From positions 124,001 through 188,000 of the forward strand of contig NZ_JAENHM010000025.1 in NCBI RefSeq assembly GCF_016595245.1: 64,000 bases of DNA, given 5' to 3'. This document shows positions 21,566 to 30,696 of the stretch, in pieces. The notes under the pieces were generated by a model. That model saw only the letters and a program-made list of their open reading frames with translations, did no database searches and had not been told where the DNA came from. A program made the position numbers and the translations under genes. Source of the stretch: Azospirillum endophyticum. Its GTDB lineage: Bacteria; Pseudomonadota; Alphaproteobacteria; Azospirillales; Azospirillaceae. Numbering within the stretch: the first letter of the stretch is position 1; every line of letters starts with the position of its first letter.

Positions 21566-22600
21566 TCAGGCGTAACGGGCGATCAGGCGGGCGAGCGGCG
21601 GTCCCGATAGGACCACGACGAACAGCCGCAAGGTCTGCAGCGCCAGCACGAGCGGCAGATCCACCCCGCTGCCCAGCGCGATCACCACCACGGAATCGAG
21701 ACCGCCCGGGCTGGTGGCGAGGAAGGCGGTCAGCGGATCGGTCGGCAGCAGCGTGACCAGCACCCAGGCGGACAGGCTGCACAGCGCGATCATCAGCCCG
21801 GTTGACAGCAGCATCTGCGGCACGGCGCGGAGCGCATGGCGCAGCACCTCGCGGGTGAAGCGCAAGCCGATGCTCCAGCCGATGACGGTGTAGGTGACGG
21901 TCAGCAGCGCGTTCGGCAGCTGCAGGGTCACCCCGGCGCCCGACTGGACCAGGGCACCCAGGACCATCGGCACCAGAAGCGCACCCGACGGGATGCGGAA
22001 GCGATGGCCGATCCAGCCGCCGATCCCGGCGACCAGCAGCGTCGCCGCCAATCCCCGCAGGTCCAACGCCTCGACCGGCGCCACCGGAACGTCGGCGCCC
22101 TGTGGGCCTGCGGCCAGAGCATGCGTCACCAGCGATGCGCTGAGCACCACCAGCACCACGCGCAGATACTGCATCACCGCGACCAGCCGTGCGTCGGCGC
22201 CATGCTCCCCGGCCATGGCGACCATCGCCGCCGCCGCCCCCGGCGACACGCCCCAGGCCGCGGTGGTGCCGGGCAGGCTGCCGTAGCGGACGAACAGCCA
22301 GCCGACGATGCCGCTGACCAGCACCGTCAGCCCGACGGTGCCCAGCATCAGCGGCCAGTTCCGCGCGATGGAGAGCAGGATCGACGAGGTGACGGCATGG
22401 GCGACGAGACAGCCGATGATCGCCTGCGCCATGGTGAAGCCCGAAGGCGGCACGCGGATGGAGGCACCGCCGACACCCAGCGCGATCGCCGCGATCATCG
22501 GGCCGATCAGCCAGGCGGCCGGCAAGCCGGTTTGCCCCAATCCCAACGTCACGGCCGCCGACAGGGCGAGCAGGCCCGCCCATTGCCCGAACTTCCGCAT
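21566..22600 (-). CDS. AbrB-type duplicated membrane protein (putative transporter)
   Basis: A 344-residue integral membrane protein with about ten hydrophobic helices arranged as two similar halves; each has the pattern PAAWLIGPMIAA / PSGALLVPMVLGAL and GSLPGTTAAWGVSPG / ATSPGGLDSVVVIA. This is the membrane AbrB duplication family, often mislabelled as ammonia monooxygenase or as a regulator. Substrate unknown. The ATG at 22600 is chosen because a GGAAGG ribosome site precedes it; the frame stays open for 16 more codons. Confidence 0.82.
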   Translation of the reverse strand: MRKFGQWAGLLALSAAVTLGLGQTGLPAAWLIGPMIAAIALGVGGASIRVPPSGFTMAQAIIGCLVAHAVTSSILLSIARNWPLMLGTVGLTVLVSGIVGWLFVRYGSLPGTTAAWGVSPGAAAAMVAMAGEHGADARLVAVMQYLRVVLVVLSASLVTHALAAGPQGADVPVAPVEALDLRGLAATLLVAGIGGWIGHRFRIPSGALLVPMVLGALVQSGAGVTLQLPNALLTVTYTVIGWSIGLRFTREVLRHALRAVPQMLLSTGLMIALCSLSAWVLVTLLPTDPLTAFLATSPGGLDSVVVIALGSGVDLPLVLALQTLRLFVVVLSGPPLARLIARYA

Positions 22601-22782
22601 GCGCGCCTTCCGGCCGCTCGCCTCCACCCCGTCCCTTGCAGCGGCCACGAACTCATACCTACACGAATGATTTGAACCGCCTGCATGCTGCCTGTCAGCG
22701 GTCCCGCCCGTCCAGCAGGCGAACGGGCACAGCAGCCATGCGCTGCAATCCCGGAACGGTGAAACCGAGACGGGGGATCGGC

Positions 22783-24144
22783 TCAGCGGGCAGTGCGGAT
22801 CCGGGTCAGGAATTCGCCGACGCCCCGGTTCAACTCGTCCGCTTGGCGGTGCAGCAGGCCGGAGGCGGCCAGCACCTCCTGCGCGATGCCGCCGGTTTCC
22901 GCCGAGGATTGCGTCACCTGCCCGATGGACTCGGTGACCCGGCGGGAGCCGACCGCGACCTCCTGCACGTTGCGGGTGATTTCCTGGGTCGCGGCGGTCT
23001 GCTGTTCCACCGTGGCGGCGACGGTGGTGACGATCTCGTTGATGTGGGTGATGGTGCGGCCGACCGCGTGAATCGCTTCGGCGGCATTGCCGGCGGCGCT
23101 CTGCATGCCGGCGATCTGGCTGGAGATGTCCTCCGTCGCCTTGGCGGTCTGGTTGGCGAGGTGTTTCACCTCGTTGGCGACGACGGCGAAGCCCTTGCCC
23201 GCTTCGCCGGCCCGCGCCGCCTCGATCGTCGCGTTCAGCGCCAGCAGGTTGGTCTGGCTGGCGATGTTGTTGATCAGCTTGACCACGTCGCCGATGCGCT
23301 GGGCCGCCTCGACGAGGCCGCTGACGGTTCCCTTGGTCCGTTCCGCCTCATCGACCGCGGAGGAGGAAATCCGCGAAGATTCGGTGACGTTGCGGCTGAT
23401 GTCGGCGATGGAACCGGCCAGCTGTTCTGTCGCCGAGGCCACCGTCTGCATGCTGGCGGACGCCACCTCCGTTTCCGACGTCACGTCGGAGGACCGGCGG
23501 CTGGTGATGGCGGCGATCTCGGACATGCGCCGGGCATGGGCCTGCATCTGGTTGGAGGCGGCGACGGTGCCTTCCACGATGCCCTTCACACTGTCTTCGA
23601 AGCTGTTGGCGAGCCGGTCGAGCGTGGCACGCTTGCTTTCCTCTTCCGCCGTCCGATAGGTCTCCAGGAGCAGTTCCAGGTCGAACCACGCGACCTTGCT
23701 CAGCGTCTCCAATTGCGCAGCGCGGCGGCGGCGGGCGGCGGCTCCAAACAGATTGGCCGCCAGACCGTCATCGCCATCGGCCAGGCCCAATTCGCGGGCG
23801 ACGTTGGAGCTGACGACATAGTGGCAGATCGACACCGCGTAAGCGGGAACGCCGTTCTTGTAGAACAGGGTCGCGAGGCGCGTCGCGGATTCGGCAAAGC
23901 CGGCATCGATCCGGCCCGACACCGCCCGCGCCCAATGATCCAGACGGGCGGCATGCACGTCGGGACGCTTCAGCGCCGTCTGGATTTCCGGCCAAGCATC
24001 GAAATGCCGGTGCCACTCGTCCAAAAGCGCCGGGAGCCGGCGCTCCGCAAACTCACGGTTGCTCCGAAGCCGGGCGAGGTCGTCATCGGTGATGGAGAAG
24101 GTGGCAAGTCGCTTCGCCTGCGCATCTGTCGGCTCGACGGTCAT
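22783..24144 (-). CDS. Globin-coupled chemoreceptor (HemAT-like aerotaxis transducer)
   Basis: A 453-residue soluble chemoreceptor without membrane helices. Residues 1-165 form a protoglobin sensor domain ([15 protein letters not shown] at the start, [13 protein letters not shown] with the likely proximal heme His, and [18 protein letters not shown]), and residues about 190-450 are a methyl-accepting signalling domain with the hairpin tip [18 protein letters not shown] and [18 protein letters not shown]. It should sense O2 through heme and act on CheA. No partner genes adjacent. Confidence 0.9.
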   Translation of the reverse strand: MTVEPTDAQAKRLATFSITDDDLARLRSNREFAERRLPALLDEWHRHFDAWPEIQTALKRPDVHAARLDHWARAVSGRIDAGFAESATRLATLFYKNGVPAYAVSICHYVVSSNVARELGLADGDDGLAANLFGAAARRRRAAQLETLSKVAWFDLELLLETYRTAEEESKRATLDRLANSFEDSVKGIVEGTVAASNQMQAHARRMSEIAAITSRRSSDVTSETEVASASMQTVASATEQLAGSIADISRNVTESSRISSSAVDEAERTKGTVSGLVEAAQRIGDVVKLINNIASQTNLLALNATIEAARAGEAGKGFAVVANEVKHLANQTAKATEDISSQIAGMQSAAGNAAEAIHAVGRTITHINEIVTTVAATVEQQTAATQEITRNVQEVAVGSRRVTESIGQVTQSSAETGGIAQEVLAASGLLHRQADELNRGVGEFLTRIRTAR

Positions 24145-24469
24145 GTTTCGGACGATCCTCGGTTCCGGTGCCTCACATGGATCGTTCTACGCTACGGACG
24201 GTCTTCTGGATCGTGCGCCAAAGGCAGCGGAGGTACTCATTTTCATCATACCCTGATATTCGTACGAAACAGAGCATTGGGGAGAAAGGCAATAACAACC
24301 ACAAGCCTTTCAGAATAACGTCCATATCCGGCAAGCCGCTTCTTTCTTGCGCATAGACCGATGGTGGGTGATTTTCGCGCCATCCGGTCGATCGGCCATC
24401 CAGCACTTGGAAGAAGGATGCGACGGCCGGCGAGATCAACCCTCGGACCGGCGTATTTCCGTAACACCT
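24145..24469. other. Gap between chemoreceptor and TetR gene
   Basis: About 325 bp with lower GC than its flanks, upstream of the chemoreceptor and downstream of the tetR-type gene on the same strand. It probably holds the chemoreceptor promoter. No convincing gene, RNA or terminator seen. Confidence 0.4.
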
Positions 24470-25093
24470 TCAAGTCGGATCGACGCGCGGGCGCAGGCCG
24501 TTCAGCAGGAGGGCGATGGATTGGCGGGATATCTCCGCCGGGTCCAGTTCGCCGTCCGGACGGTACCAGCGGGCGACCCAGCTGAGCGCTCCCGACAGGG
24601 TGAAGGCGGCGATCTTCGGATCGCAGGGCGCGATGCTGCCCTCTGCGATGCCGCGCTCGATCAATCCGCGGAATTTCAGATCGATGCGGCGCTTCAGGCC
24701 ACGCAGGGTACGGCGACTGTCTTCGGTCAACGGCTCCTCGCCGACGCGGATCACGCACATGCCGAAATCCATGGTGACGATCCCGACATAGGTGGTCATC
24801 ACCGCCACCAGTTCGTCGTAGGCGCTGCCGCCATGGCCGATCACCTCGGAAGAGGCGCCGTCCAGCATCTCCAGCCCGATCCGCACGCACTCGAACAGGA
24901 TGTCCTCCTTGTTCTTCACGTAATAGTAAATGGTCGGCTTGGTCACGTTCAGCCGCCGGGCAATGTCGTCCAGCGAGGTGGCGTGATAGCCAAGCTCGTT
25001 GAACGCCTGTGCCGCGGTCCGCAGCACGGCGATCCGTTTCTCCTCCCGATCGCGGCGGCGGTCGGCGGTGGTCTTCCATGGCGAGCCCGTCAT
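24470..25093 (-). CDS. TetR-family repressor of fatty-acid type genes
   Basis: A 207-residue TetR regulator: helix-turn-helix at about 30-65 (AAQAFNELGYHATSLDDIARRLNVTKPTIYYYVKNKEDI, seen as LGYHATSLDDIA and TKPTIYYYVKNKE), then an all-helical ligand domain. It is divergent from an acyl-CoA synthetase/acyl-CoA dehydrogenase pair, and a perfect inverted repeat lies between them, so an acyl-CoA or related ligand is likely. Family certain, ligand inferred. Confidence 0.9.
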   Translation of the reverse strand: MTGSPWKTTADRRRDREEKRIAVLRTAAQAFNELGYHATSLDDIARRLNVTKPTIYYYVKNKEDILFECVRIGLEMLDGASSEVIGHGGSAYDELVAVMTTYVGIVTMDFGMCVIRVGEEPLTEDSRRTLRGLKRRIDLKFRGLIERGIAEGSIAPCDPKIAAFTLSGALSWVARWYRPDGELDPAEISRQSIALLLNGLRPRVDPT

Positions 25094-25184
25094 GCGGTCT
25101 TGGCTCCCTGCGATATGCCCCGAATCATCCCCGAAGGGCTCTGCTCATCGCTTTCCCATTGGGCCGTCCCCATGTCCGGCGATG

Positions 25185-25201
25185 CCAAACGATCAGTTTG
25201 G
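25185..25201 (+). promoter_or_regulatory. Inverted repeat, candidate TetR operator
   Basis: CCAAAC and GTTTGG form a perfect inverted repeat around GATCA in the 237-bp divergent gap. Size and symmetry suit a TetR dimer; the position lets one protein control both directions. Confidence 0.55.
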
Positions 25202-25330
25202 TCAGCAAACTTGTTTCCCATCCTACTTTCAAGTAACTTCAGTTCCACACAGTAAATAAAAAACTCGGCACCACCCGGGCAACGGTGTGCGCTGCCGGCC
25301 CAAGAATCCTGCAGAACCGGGAGAGCACGC

Positions 25331-26899
25331 ATGCCTATGGACGTTGCGAACAGTGCGGTCGCCGCGGCGCGCGGCATCAGCATCGGCGGGGCTCTGGCAC
25401 GGGCGGCTCGGCGCCACGGCGACCGCATCGCCCTGCGTTTCGACGGGCGTGATTGGAGCTTCGCCGACCTGCACCGGGCAGCGAAGCAAGTGGCCCGGCG
25501 GTTCCAGGACCTCGGACTGCGGCGGGGCGACCGGGTGGCGGCCTTCGGGCGCAACTCAGACGCCTATGTCGTGGCTTGGCTGGGCTGCGCGATCGGCGGC
25601 TTCATCCATGTGCCGGTCAATTACGCCCTGACGGGCGAGGAGCTGTCCTACATCCTGAACCAGTCCGGTGCGCGGATGGTGCTGCACGACGCCGATCTCG
25701 CCGGCACCCTGGCGGCGGCCGGCGAGGCGGCGCAGGTGGAGTGGACCGGAACGTTGGCCGGGGGCGACGGCGACCTGGATATCCTGACCGTCGCGCAGGA
25801 TCCCGCCGCCCCGGCGGACGTCGAGGTCGTGGTGGATGCCGATACGGTGGTGCAGCTCCTCTACACCTCCGGCACCACCGCGGCACCGAAGGGTGCGATG
25901 ATGACCCATGGCAGCCTGCTGGCGGAATATGAAAGCGCCATCCATGACTGCCGCTTCGCCGAAAGCGACCGCGCACTGGCGGCGCTGCCGCTCTATCACT
26001 CGGCGCAGATGCACGTCTTCCTGATGCCGCAGTTGATGGTCGGTGCCACCACGCTGCTGATCCAGGCTCCCGCACTGAAGCAGTGCCTGGAACTGATCGA
26101 GGCGCACCGCATCACCTCCTTCTTCGCGCCGCCCACCGTCTGGGTCGGGCTGCTGCGCCACCCGGACTTTGATGCCCATGACCTCGGTTCGCTGGAGAAG
26201 CTCTATTACGGCGCGTCGATCATGCCGGTTCCGGTCCTCCAGGAGCTGCGCCGGCGCCTGCCCGGCGCCAAGCCCTTCAACTGCTACGGCCAGAGCGAGA
26301 TCGGGCCGCTCGCCACCGTGCTGGCGCCGGAGGAGCATGAGGAGCGTCCCGCCTCCGCCGGACGGCCGGTCCTGAATGTCGAGACGCGGGTGGTCGATCT
26401 GGAGATGAACGACGTGCCGCCCGGGGCCCATGGCGAGATCGTCCACCGCTCTCCCCAACTGATGGTCGGCTATTGGGACAAGGAGCGCGAGACCGAGGAT
26501 GCCTTCCAGGGCGCCTGGTTCCATTCCGGCGATGTCGGTTCTCTGGACGAGGCCGGCTATCTGTACATCGTCGATCGCATCAAGGACGTCATCAATACCG
26601 GCGGCGTGGTGGTCGCCAGCCGCGAGGTGGAGGAGGCGCTCTACACCCATCCCGCCGTCGCCGAGGTCGCGGTGGTGGCTCTGCCCGATCCGAAATGGAT
26701 CGAGGCGGTGACCGCCTTCGTCGTGTTGCGCAGCGGGCAGAGCGTCGATGCCGAGGGGTTGATCGCCCATTGCCGCGGCCACCTGGCGCCCTTCAAGCTG
26801 CCTAAGCAGGTCCATTTCCTCGACGGCCTGCCGCGCAACACCGCCGGCAAGCTGCTGAAACGCGAGCTTCGCCGTGCCCATGGCGAGAGGTCGACGTGA
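25331..26899 (+). CDS. AMP-dependent acyl-CoA synthetase
   Basis: A 522-residue adenylating enzyme that activates a carboxylic acid to its CoA thioester. It has the P-loop motif YTSGTTAAPKGAMMTH, the A5-type NCYGQSEIGPL, the hinge and Asp region FHSGDVGSLDEAGYLYIVDR and the catalytic Lys near the end in NTAGKLLKREL. The ATG follows GGGAGAG. It precedes an acyl-CoA dehydrogenase by 10 bp, suggesting an acid-degradation operon under the divergent TetR. Chain length is not predictable from sequence. Confidence 0.92.
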   Translation: MPMDVANSAVAAARGISIGGALARAARRHGDRIALRFDGRDWSFADLHRAAKQVARRFQDLGLRRGDRVAAFGRNSDAYVVAWLGCAIGGFIHVPVNYALTGEELSYILNQSGARMVLHDADLAGTLAAAGEAAQVEWTGTLAGGDGDLDILTVAQDPAAPADVEVVVDADTVVQLLYTSGTTAAPKGAMMTHGSLLAEYESAIHDCRFAESDRALAALPLYHSAQMHVFLMPQLMVGATTLLIQAPALKQCLELIEAHRITSFFAPPTVWVGLLRHPDFDAHDLGSLEKLYYGASIMPVPVLQELRRRLPGAKPFNCYGQSEIGPLATVLAPEEHEERPASAGRPVLNVETRVVDLEMNDVPPGAHGEIVHRSPQLMVGYWDKERETEDAFQGAWFHSGDVGSLDEAGYLYIVDRIKDVINTGGVVVASREVEEALYTHPAVAEVAVVALPDPKWIEAVTAFVVLRSGQSVDAEGLIAHCRGHLAPFKLPKQVHFLDGLPRNTAGKLLKRELRRAHGERST

Positions 26900-26909
26900 G
26901 TTTTCCGGC

Positions 26910-28676
26910 ATGAGCCTCTATGAACCGCCGCTGCGGTCCGTCCGCTTCCTCGTCAACGAGGTGCTGAAGGCTCCCGAGGCCCTTGCCGCCGCCGGATGGG
27001 AGGATGCGACGGCCGACCTGTTCGACGCGGTGCTGGGCGATGCCGGGCGGCTGGCCGCCGACGTGCTGCTGCCGCTCGACCGCTCCGGCGACGAGGAAGG
27101 CGCCCGGGTGGAGGGCGACGGCGTCCGCATGCCGGCCGGTTGCCGCGACGCCTGGGCCCTGTGGCGCGACGGCGGCTGGAACGGGCTGGCCGGCGATCCG
27201 GCCTATGGCGGGCAGGGGTTGCCGGGGCTGCTCGACATGCTGGTGACGGAGATGGTCTGCGCGGCGAACCTCGCCTTCAGCATCACACCCGGCCTGACCC
27301 AGGGCGCCATCCGCGCGCTCGCCGCCCATGGCGACGCCGCGGTGAAGGAGCGTTGCCTGCCGCCGATGCTGGCCGGCGACTGGACCGGCGCCATGGCACT
27401 GACCGAACCGCAGGCCGGCACCGACCTGGGGTTGCTGCGCATGCGGGCGGAGCCGGTGGGCGACGGAACCTACCGGCTGGCCGGGCAGAAGATGTTCATC
27501 TCCTCCGCCGATCACGACCTGACCGACAATCTCGTGCATCTGGTGCTGGCCCGCCTGCCCGGCGCGCCGCCGGGCACCCGCGGCATCAGCCTGTTCGTCG
27601 TGCCGAAGCGTCTGTCCGGTGGAGCCCGCAATGGCTGGTCGGTGCTGTCGGTGGAACGCAAGATGGGGTTGCATGCCTCGCCGACCTGCGTGGTGTCCTA
27701 TGACGGCGCCGTCGGTTGGTTGGTCGGGGCGCCGAACCGCGGCCTTGCCGCCATGTTCACCATGATGAACCACGAACGGCTGTTCGTCGGCATCCAGGGC
27801 ATCGGCGTGGGGGAGCGCGCGGCGCAGGCGGCTCTGGCCTACGCCCGGGAGCGCGTGCAGGGCAGGGCCGCCGGTGGAGGCGAAGGAGCCGCGGACCCGA
27901 TCCTGCATCACCCCGACGTCCGGCGGATGGTGCTGACCGCCCGCGCGCTGACCGATGCCGGGCGGGCGCTCGCCGGATGGGTGGCCCTCCGGCTCGACCG
28001 CGCGGCGAAGGATCCGTCGTTGGCCGAAGAGGCGGAGGATTGGGCGGCTCTGCTGACGCCGGTGGTGAAAGCCGCCGGCACCGATTTCGGTTTCGAGGCG
28101 GCGGTGCTGGCCCAGCAGGTGATGGGCGGTCACGGCTATATCCGCGACAATGGCGTCGAGCAGCTGGTCCGCGACGTGCGGGCGACGCAGATCTACGAGG
28201 GGACCAACGGCGTCCAGGCTCTCGATTTCGTGCAGCGCAAGCTGGGCCTGCATGGCGGCCGGCCGCTGGCGCGGATGCTGGAGGCCGTCGAGGATGCGGC
28301 GGCGAGGCTTGCCGGCAGTCCCATGACCGCAGGACTGGCCGAGCCACTGCGAGACGGTGCGGACCGGTTGCGTGGTCTGGCCGACTGGCTGCGGCAGGAG
28401 GAACGCGATCCGCGCGACGGTGCGGCGGGGGCGACCGACCTGCTGCGGCTGACGGCGCTGGTCGCCTATGGCTGGATGTGGGCGCTGACGGCCTCGGCCG
28501 CCGCCCGGCGGCCGGCAGGCTACGACCCTGGGTTCCTCGACGCCCGCCTCGGACTTGCCCGTTTCTTCATGACCCGGCTGCTGCCCGAAACGGCGATGCT
28601 GGAGGCGCGAATCCGCAGCGGCTATGCCGGGCTGGATGCGGGCCTCGCCGATGGGCTGGCGGGCCTCGATGGATAG
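26910..28676 (+). CDS. Acyl-CoA dehydrogenase, long form with C-terminal extension
   Basis: A 588-residue flavoprotein that oxidises an acyl-CoA to the 2-enoyl-CoA. Residues about 40-430 carry the three-part dehydrogenase fold with TEPQAGTDLG and the FAD/substrate segment GGHGYIRDNGVEQLVRD; the catalytic Glu is in IYEGTNGVQALDF. The extra C-terminal helical part (about 460-588) is typical of the 590-600-residue class. The ATG at 26910 (MSLYEPP) fits the family start; an in-frame GTG at 26874 lies inside the upstream gene. Confidence 0.92.
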   Translation: MSLYEPPLRSVRFLVNEVLKAPEALAAAGWEDATADLFDAVLGDAGRLAADVLLPLDRSGDEEGARVEGDGVRMPAGCRDAWALWRDGGWNGLAGDPAYGGQGLPGLLDMLVTEMVCAANLAFSITPGLTQGAIRALAAHGDAAVKERCLPPMLAGDWTGAMALTEPQAGTDLGLLRMRAEPVGDGTYRLAGQKMFISSADHDLTDNLVHLVLARLPGAPPGTRGISLFVVPKRLSGGARNGWSVLSVERKMGLHASPTCVVSYDGAVGWLVGAPNRGLAAMFTMMNHERLFVGIQGIGVGERAAQAALAYARERVQGRAAGGGEGAADPILHHPDVRRMVLTARALTDAGRALAGWVALRLDRAAKDPSLAEEAEDWAALLTPVVKAAGTDFGFEAAVLAQQVMGGHGYIRDNGVEQLVRDVRATQIYEGTNGVQALDFVQRKLGLHGGRPLARMLEAVEDAAARLAGSPMTAGLAEPLRDGADRLRGLADWLRQEERDPRDGAAGATDLLRLTALVAYGWMWALTASAAARRPAGYDPGFLDARLGLARFFMTRLLPETAMLEARIRSGYAGLDAGLADGLAGLDG

Positions 28677-28683
28677 TTGGCCT

Positions 28684-29157
28684 TCAGGCGGCAGCGACGA
28701 TCAGCACCGCTGCGACCAGCGCCACCGCATCCTCCAGCAGGGCGGCGGGACGGTCGCGGCCGAAGGCGGCCGCCATGCGCATGCGCAGGGCATAGCCGGC
28801 GAGCGTTCCCACGGCGGCGCCCATTCCGCCGGCGACCAGTCCGCCGATCCAGAATCCGGCATCGGCCCCGATGGCAGCCCCGGCGATGGCGCCGCCGGCG
28901 ATGCGGCTGGCGAAGGGGACGGGCAGCTTGCGGCTCGGCGTGGCCGGCAGCTTGTCGACGATCAACTCAGCCAGCGCCATGGCGGTGAAGACCCAGGGCG
29001 ACACCGGGTGCCCCAGGAAGAACAGCCAGCTTCCCGACACATCCAGCCAGCCGCCATAGGCGGCCCAGCTGACGGCGGCCGGGGCGATCAAGGTCCGCGA
29101 ACCGGCGACGGCGCCGATCAGGAAGGCAAGGATCAGGGCAAGCATCCGGTCATCCAT
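28684..29157 (-). CDS. DUF4126 membrane protein
   Basis: A 157-residue hydrophobic protein with about four or five membrane helices. The Gly-rich start FLIGAVAGSRTLIAPAAVSW and SRIAGGAIAGAAIGA match DUF4126. Function unknown. It is convergent with the acyl-CoA dehydrogenase gene (7 bp) and lies 3 bp downstream of the carotenoid aldehyde dehydrogenase on the same strand, so it may be co-transcribed with it. Confidence 0.75.
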   Translation of the reverse strand: MDDRMLALILAFLIGAVAGSRTLIAPAAVSWAAYGGWLDVSGSWLFFLGHPVSPWVFTAMALAELIVDKLPATPSRKLPVPFASRIAGGAIAGAAIGADAGFWIGGLVAGGMGAAVGTLAGYALRMRMAAAFGRDRPAALLEDAVALVAAVLIVAAA

Positions 29158-29160
29158 GGT

Positions 29161-30633
29161 TCAGTCACGGGAGCGCCGGCGCAGAGCCGACGCCAGTTGC
29201 CGAAGCGCCCCGGCGCGGGTGCCGGGGCCGCCGTGGAACAGGCGCAGCGCCGCCAGCATCAGCGCGTCGTCGCCAGCGCGCGGCGGGTCGAAGTGCGGTC
29301 GTATCCGCCCGCTGCGGACCGAGACGGTCTTCACCTGCGTCATTTCCAGCAGCCCTTCGGCGCCGCGCGTGACGCCCCAGCCACTGGCATGACGACCGCC
29401 GAAGGGCAGGCGCGGGTCGGCGGTCGGCACGATCAGGTCGTTGATCGTCACCGTTCCGGCATCGATCCGCCCGGCGAGTTCTCGCGCCTCCGCCACCGGC
29501 CCGAACACCGACGCTCCCAGCGCATAGGGGCTGCCGGACGCGGCATCCAGTGCCTCCTCCATGTCCCGCACAGGCACCAGCGACAGGACGGGCGCGAAGA
29601 TTTCCTCACGCAACAGCGCCATCCCCGGCCGGGCATCGGCGACGACCAGGGGCGTCATCCCCCCGCCATCCTCCTGCGGCAGCTCTCCCAGAGGACGGGC
29701 ACCCGCCGTGACGGCGTCCCGCGCCAGCGCGGCGAGCCGGCGCTTCACGGGCAAGGACACCGGGACCGAAGGGATCGCGCTCACGTGGCGGATGATCGCG
29801 GCTTCCAGATCCGCCGCCGTCTCCCGCCGGACGAAGACCCGCCGCGGCGCGATGCAGGTGGCCGAGCCGTTGAGCCGCAAGCCGAAAGCCAGCGCGCGGG
29901 CGACCTGCTCCACGTCGGCGCCCGGCAGAACGAAGACTGCGTCGTTGCCCGACAGCTCCATGGTCGAGGGCACCAGATGCCCGGCGAGCCGTTGCGCCAC
30001 CGCCCGTCCGGTGCCAGCCGATCCGGTCAGCACCAGCTTGTCGATGCCGCCCTCGATGACGTCGGCGACGGTATCGGCGGCTTCGTCCAGCACTTGGAAC
30101 GATCCCGGCGGCAGGCCCGATTCCTCCAGCCATTGCTTCAGCAGGAGCATCGGCGCGCTGAATCCCGGCGCCGGCTTGACCAGGACCCGGTTGCCAGCGG
30201 CCAGCGCCTGGACCGCCTGCACGCCCGGCAGCAGAAGCGGGTAGTTGGACGGCCCGACGATCAGGACCGCGCCGAACGGCTCCCGCCGCACTTCCGCCTC
30301 CACTCCGAACAGCCAGACCGGGCGCCCGCGCCGCCCCAGCTTCCGCGGAGCCAGCAGGGCAGCCGCTTCGCGTTCCAGGAACCGGCAAGCCTCCGCCAAA
30401 GGCAGGATTTCGGCGCTCGCGCTTTCCGCGGCGCTGCGGCCGGGACGCGTTTCCAGTGATCCGATGAATTCTTCCGCGCCTGCTGCGATCCGGTGGCGGA
30501 GTCCGCGAATAACGGAGAGCCGTCCGGCAATATCCTGTTCGGCCCATGTCCCGAAGCGGGTCTGCTTCCGACCAATATCTTTCCTAGACCAATGGGTTAC
30601 GACATCAGGAGAGGGGCTGTTGTTGCGATCCAT
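29161..30633 (-). CDS. Aldehyde dehydrogenase, candidate carotenoid aldehyde oxidising enzyme
   Basis: A 490-residue NAD(P)-dependent aldehyde dehydrogenase with the cofactor segment IVGPSNYPLLLP, the active-site Glu in MELSGNDAVFVLPG and the catalytic Cys in NGSATCIAPRRVFV. The ATG at 30633 is chosen by family length; the frame stays open far upstream only as antisense of the desaturase gene. It is divergent (63 bp) from two CrtN-like genes. In C30 carotenoid pathways such an enzyme turns the terminal aldehyde into a carboxylic acid that is then esterified; that role is inferred from context. Confidence 0.85.
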   Translation of the reverse strand: MDRNNSPSPDVVTHWSRKDIGRKQTRFGTWAEQDIAGRLSVIRGLRHRIAAGAEEFIGSLETRPGRSAAESASAEILPLAEACRFLEREAAALLAPRKLGRRGRPVWLFGVEAEVRREPFGAVLIVGPSNYPLLLPGVQAVQALAAGNRVLVKPAPGFSAPMLLLKQWLEESGLPPGSFQVLDEAADTVADVIEGGIDKLVLTGSAGTGRAVAQRLAGHLVPSTMELSGNDAVFVLPGADVEQVARALAFGLRLNGSATCIAPRRVFVRRETAADLEAAIIRHVSAIPSVPVSLPVKRRLAALARDAVTAGARPLGELPQEDGGGMTPLVVADARPGMALLREEIFAPVLSLVPVRDMEEALDAASGSPYALGASVFGPVAEARELAGRIDAGTVTINDLIVPTADPRLPFGGRHASGWGVTRGAEGLLEMTQVKTVSVRSGRIRPHFDPPRAGDDALMLAALRLFHGGPGTRAGALRQLASALRRRSRD

Positions 30634-30696
30634 TTTTGATCCGGCTTCGTAACCATCACGACAGAGTTCGGCAGCGCAGGAGCGTTTGGCAAGCGG

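Noticed and set aside
21566-22600. AbrB-type DNA-binding regulator or ammonia monooxygenase
   Set aside because: The sequence is all membrane helices in two repeated halves; both names are annotation carry-overs.
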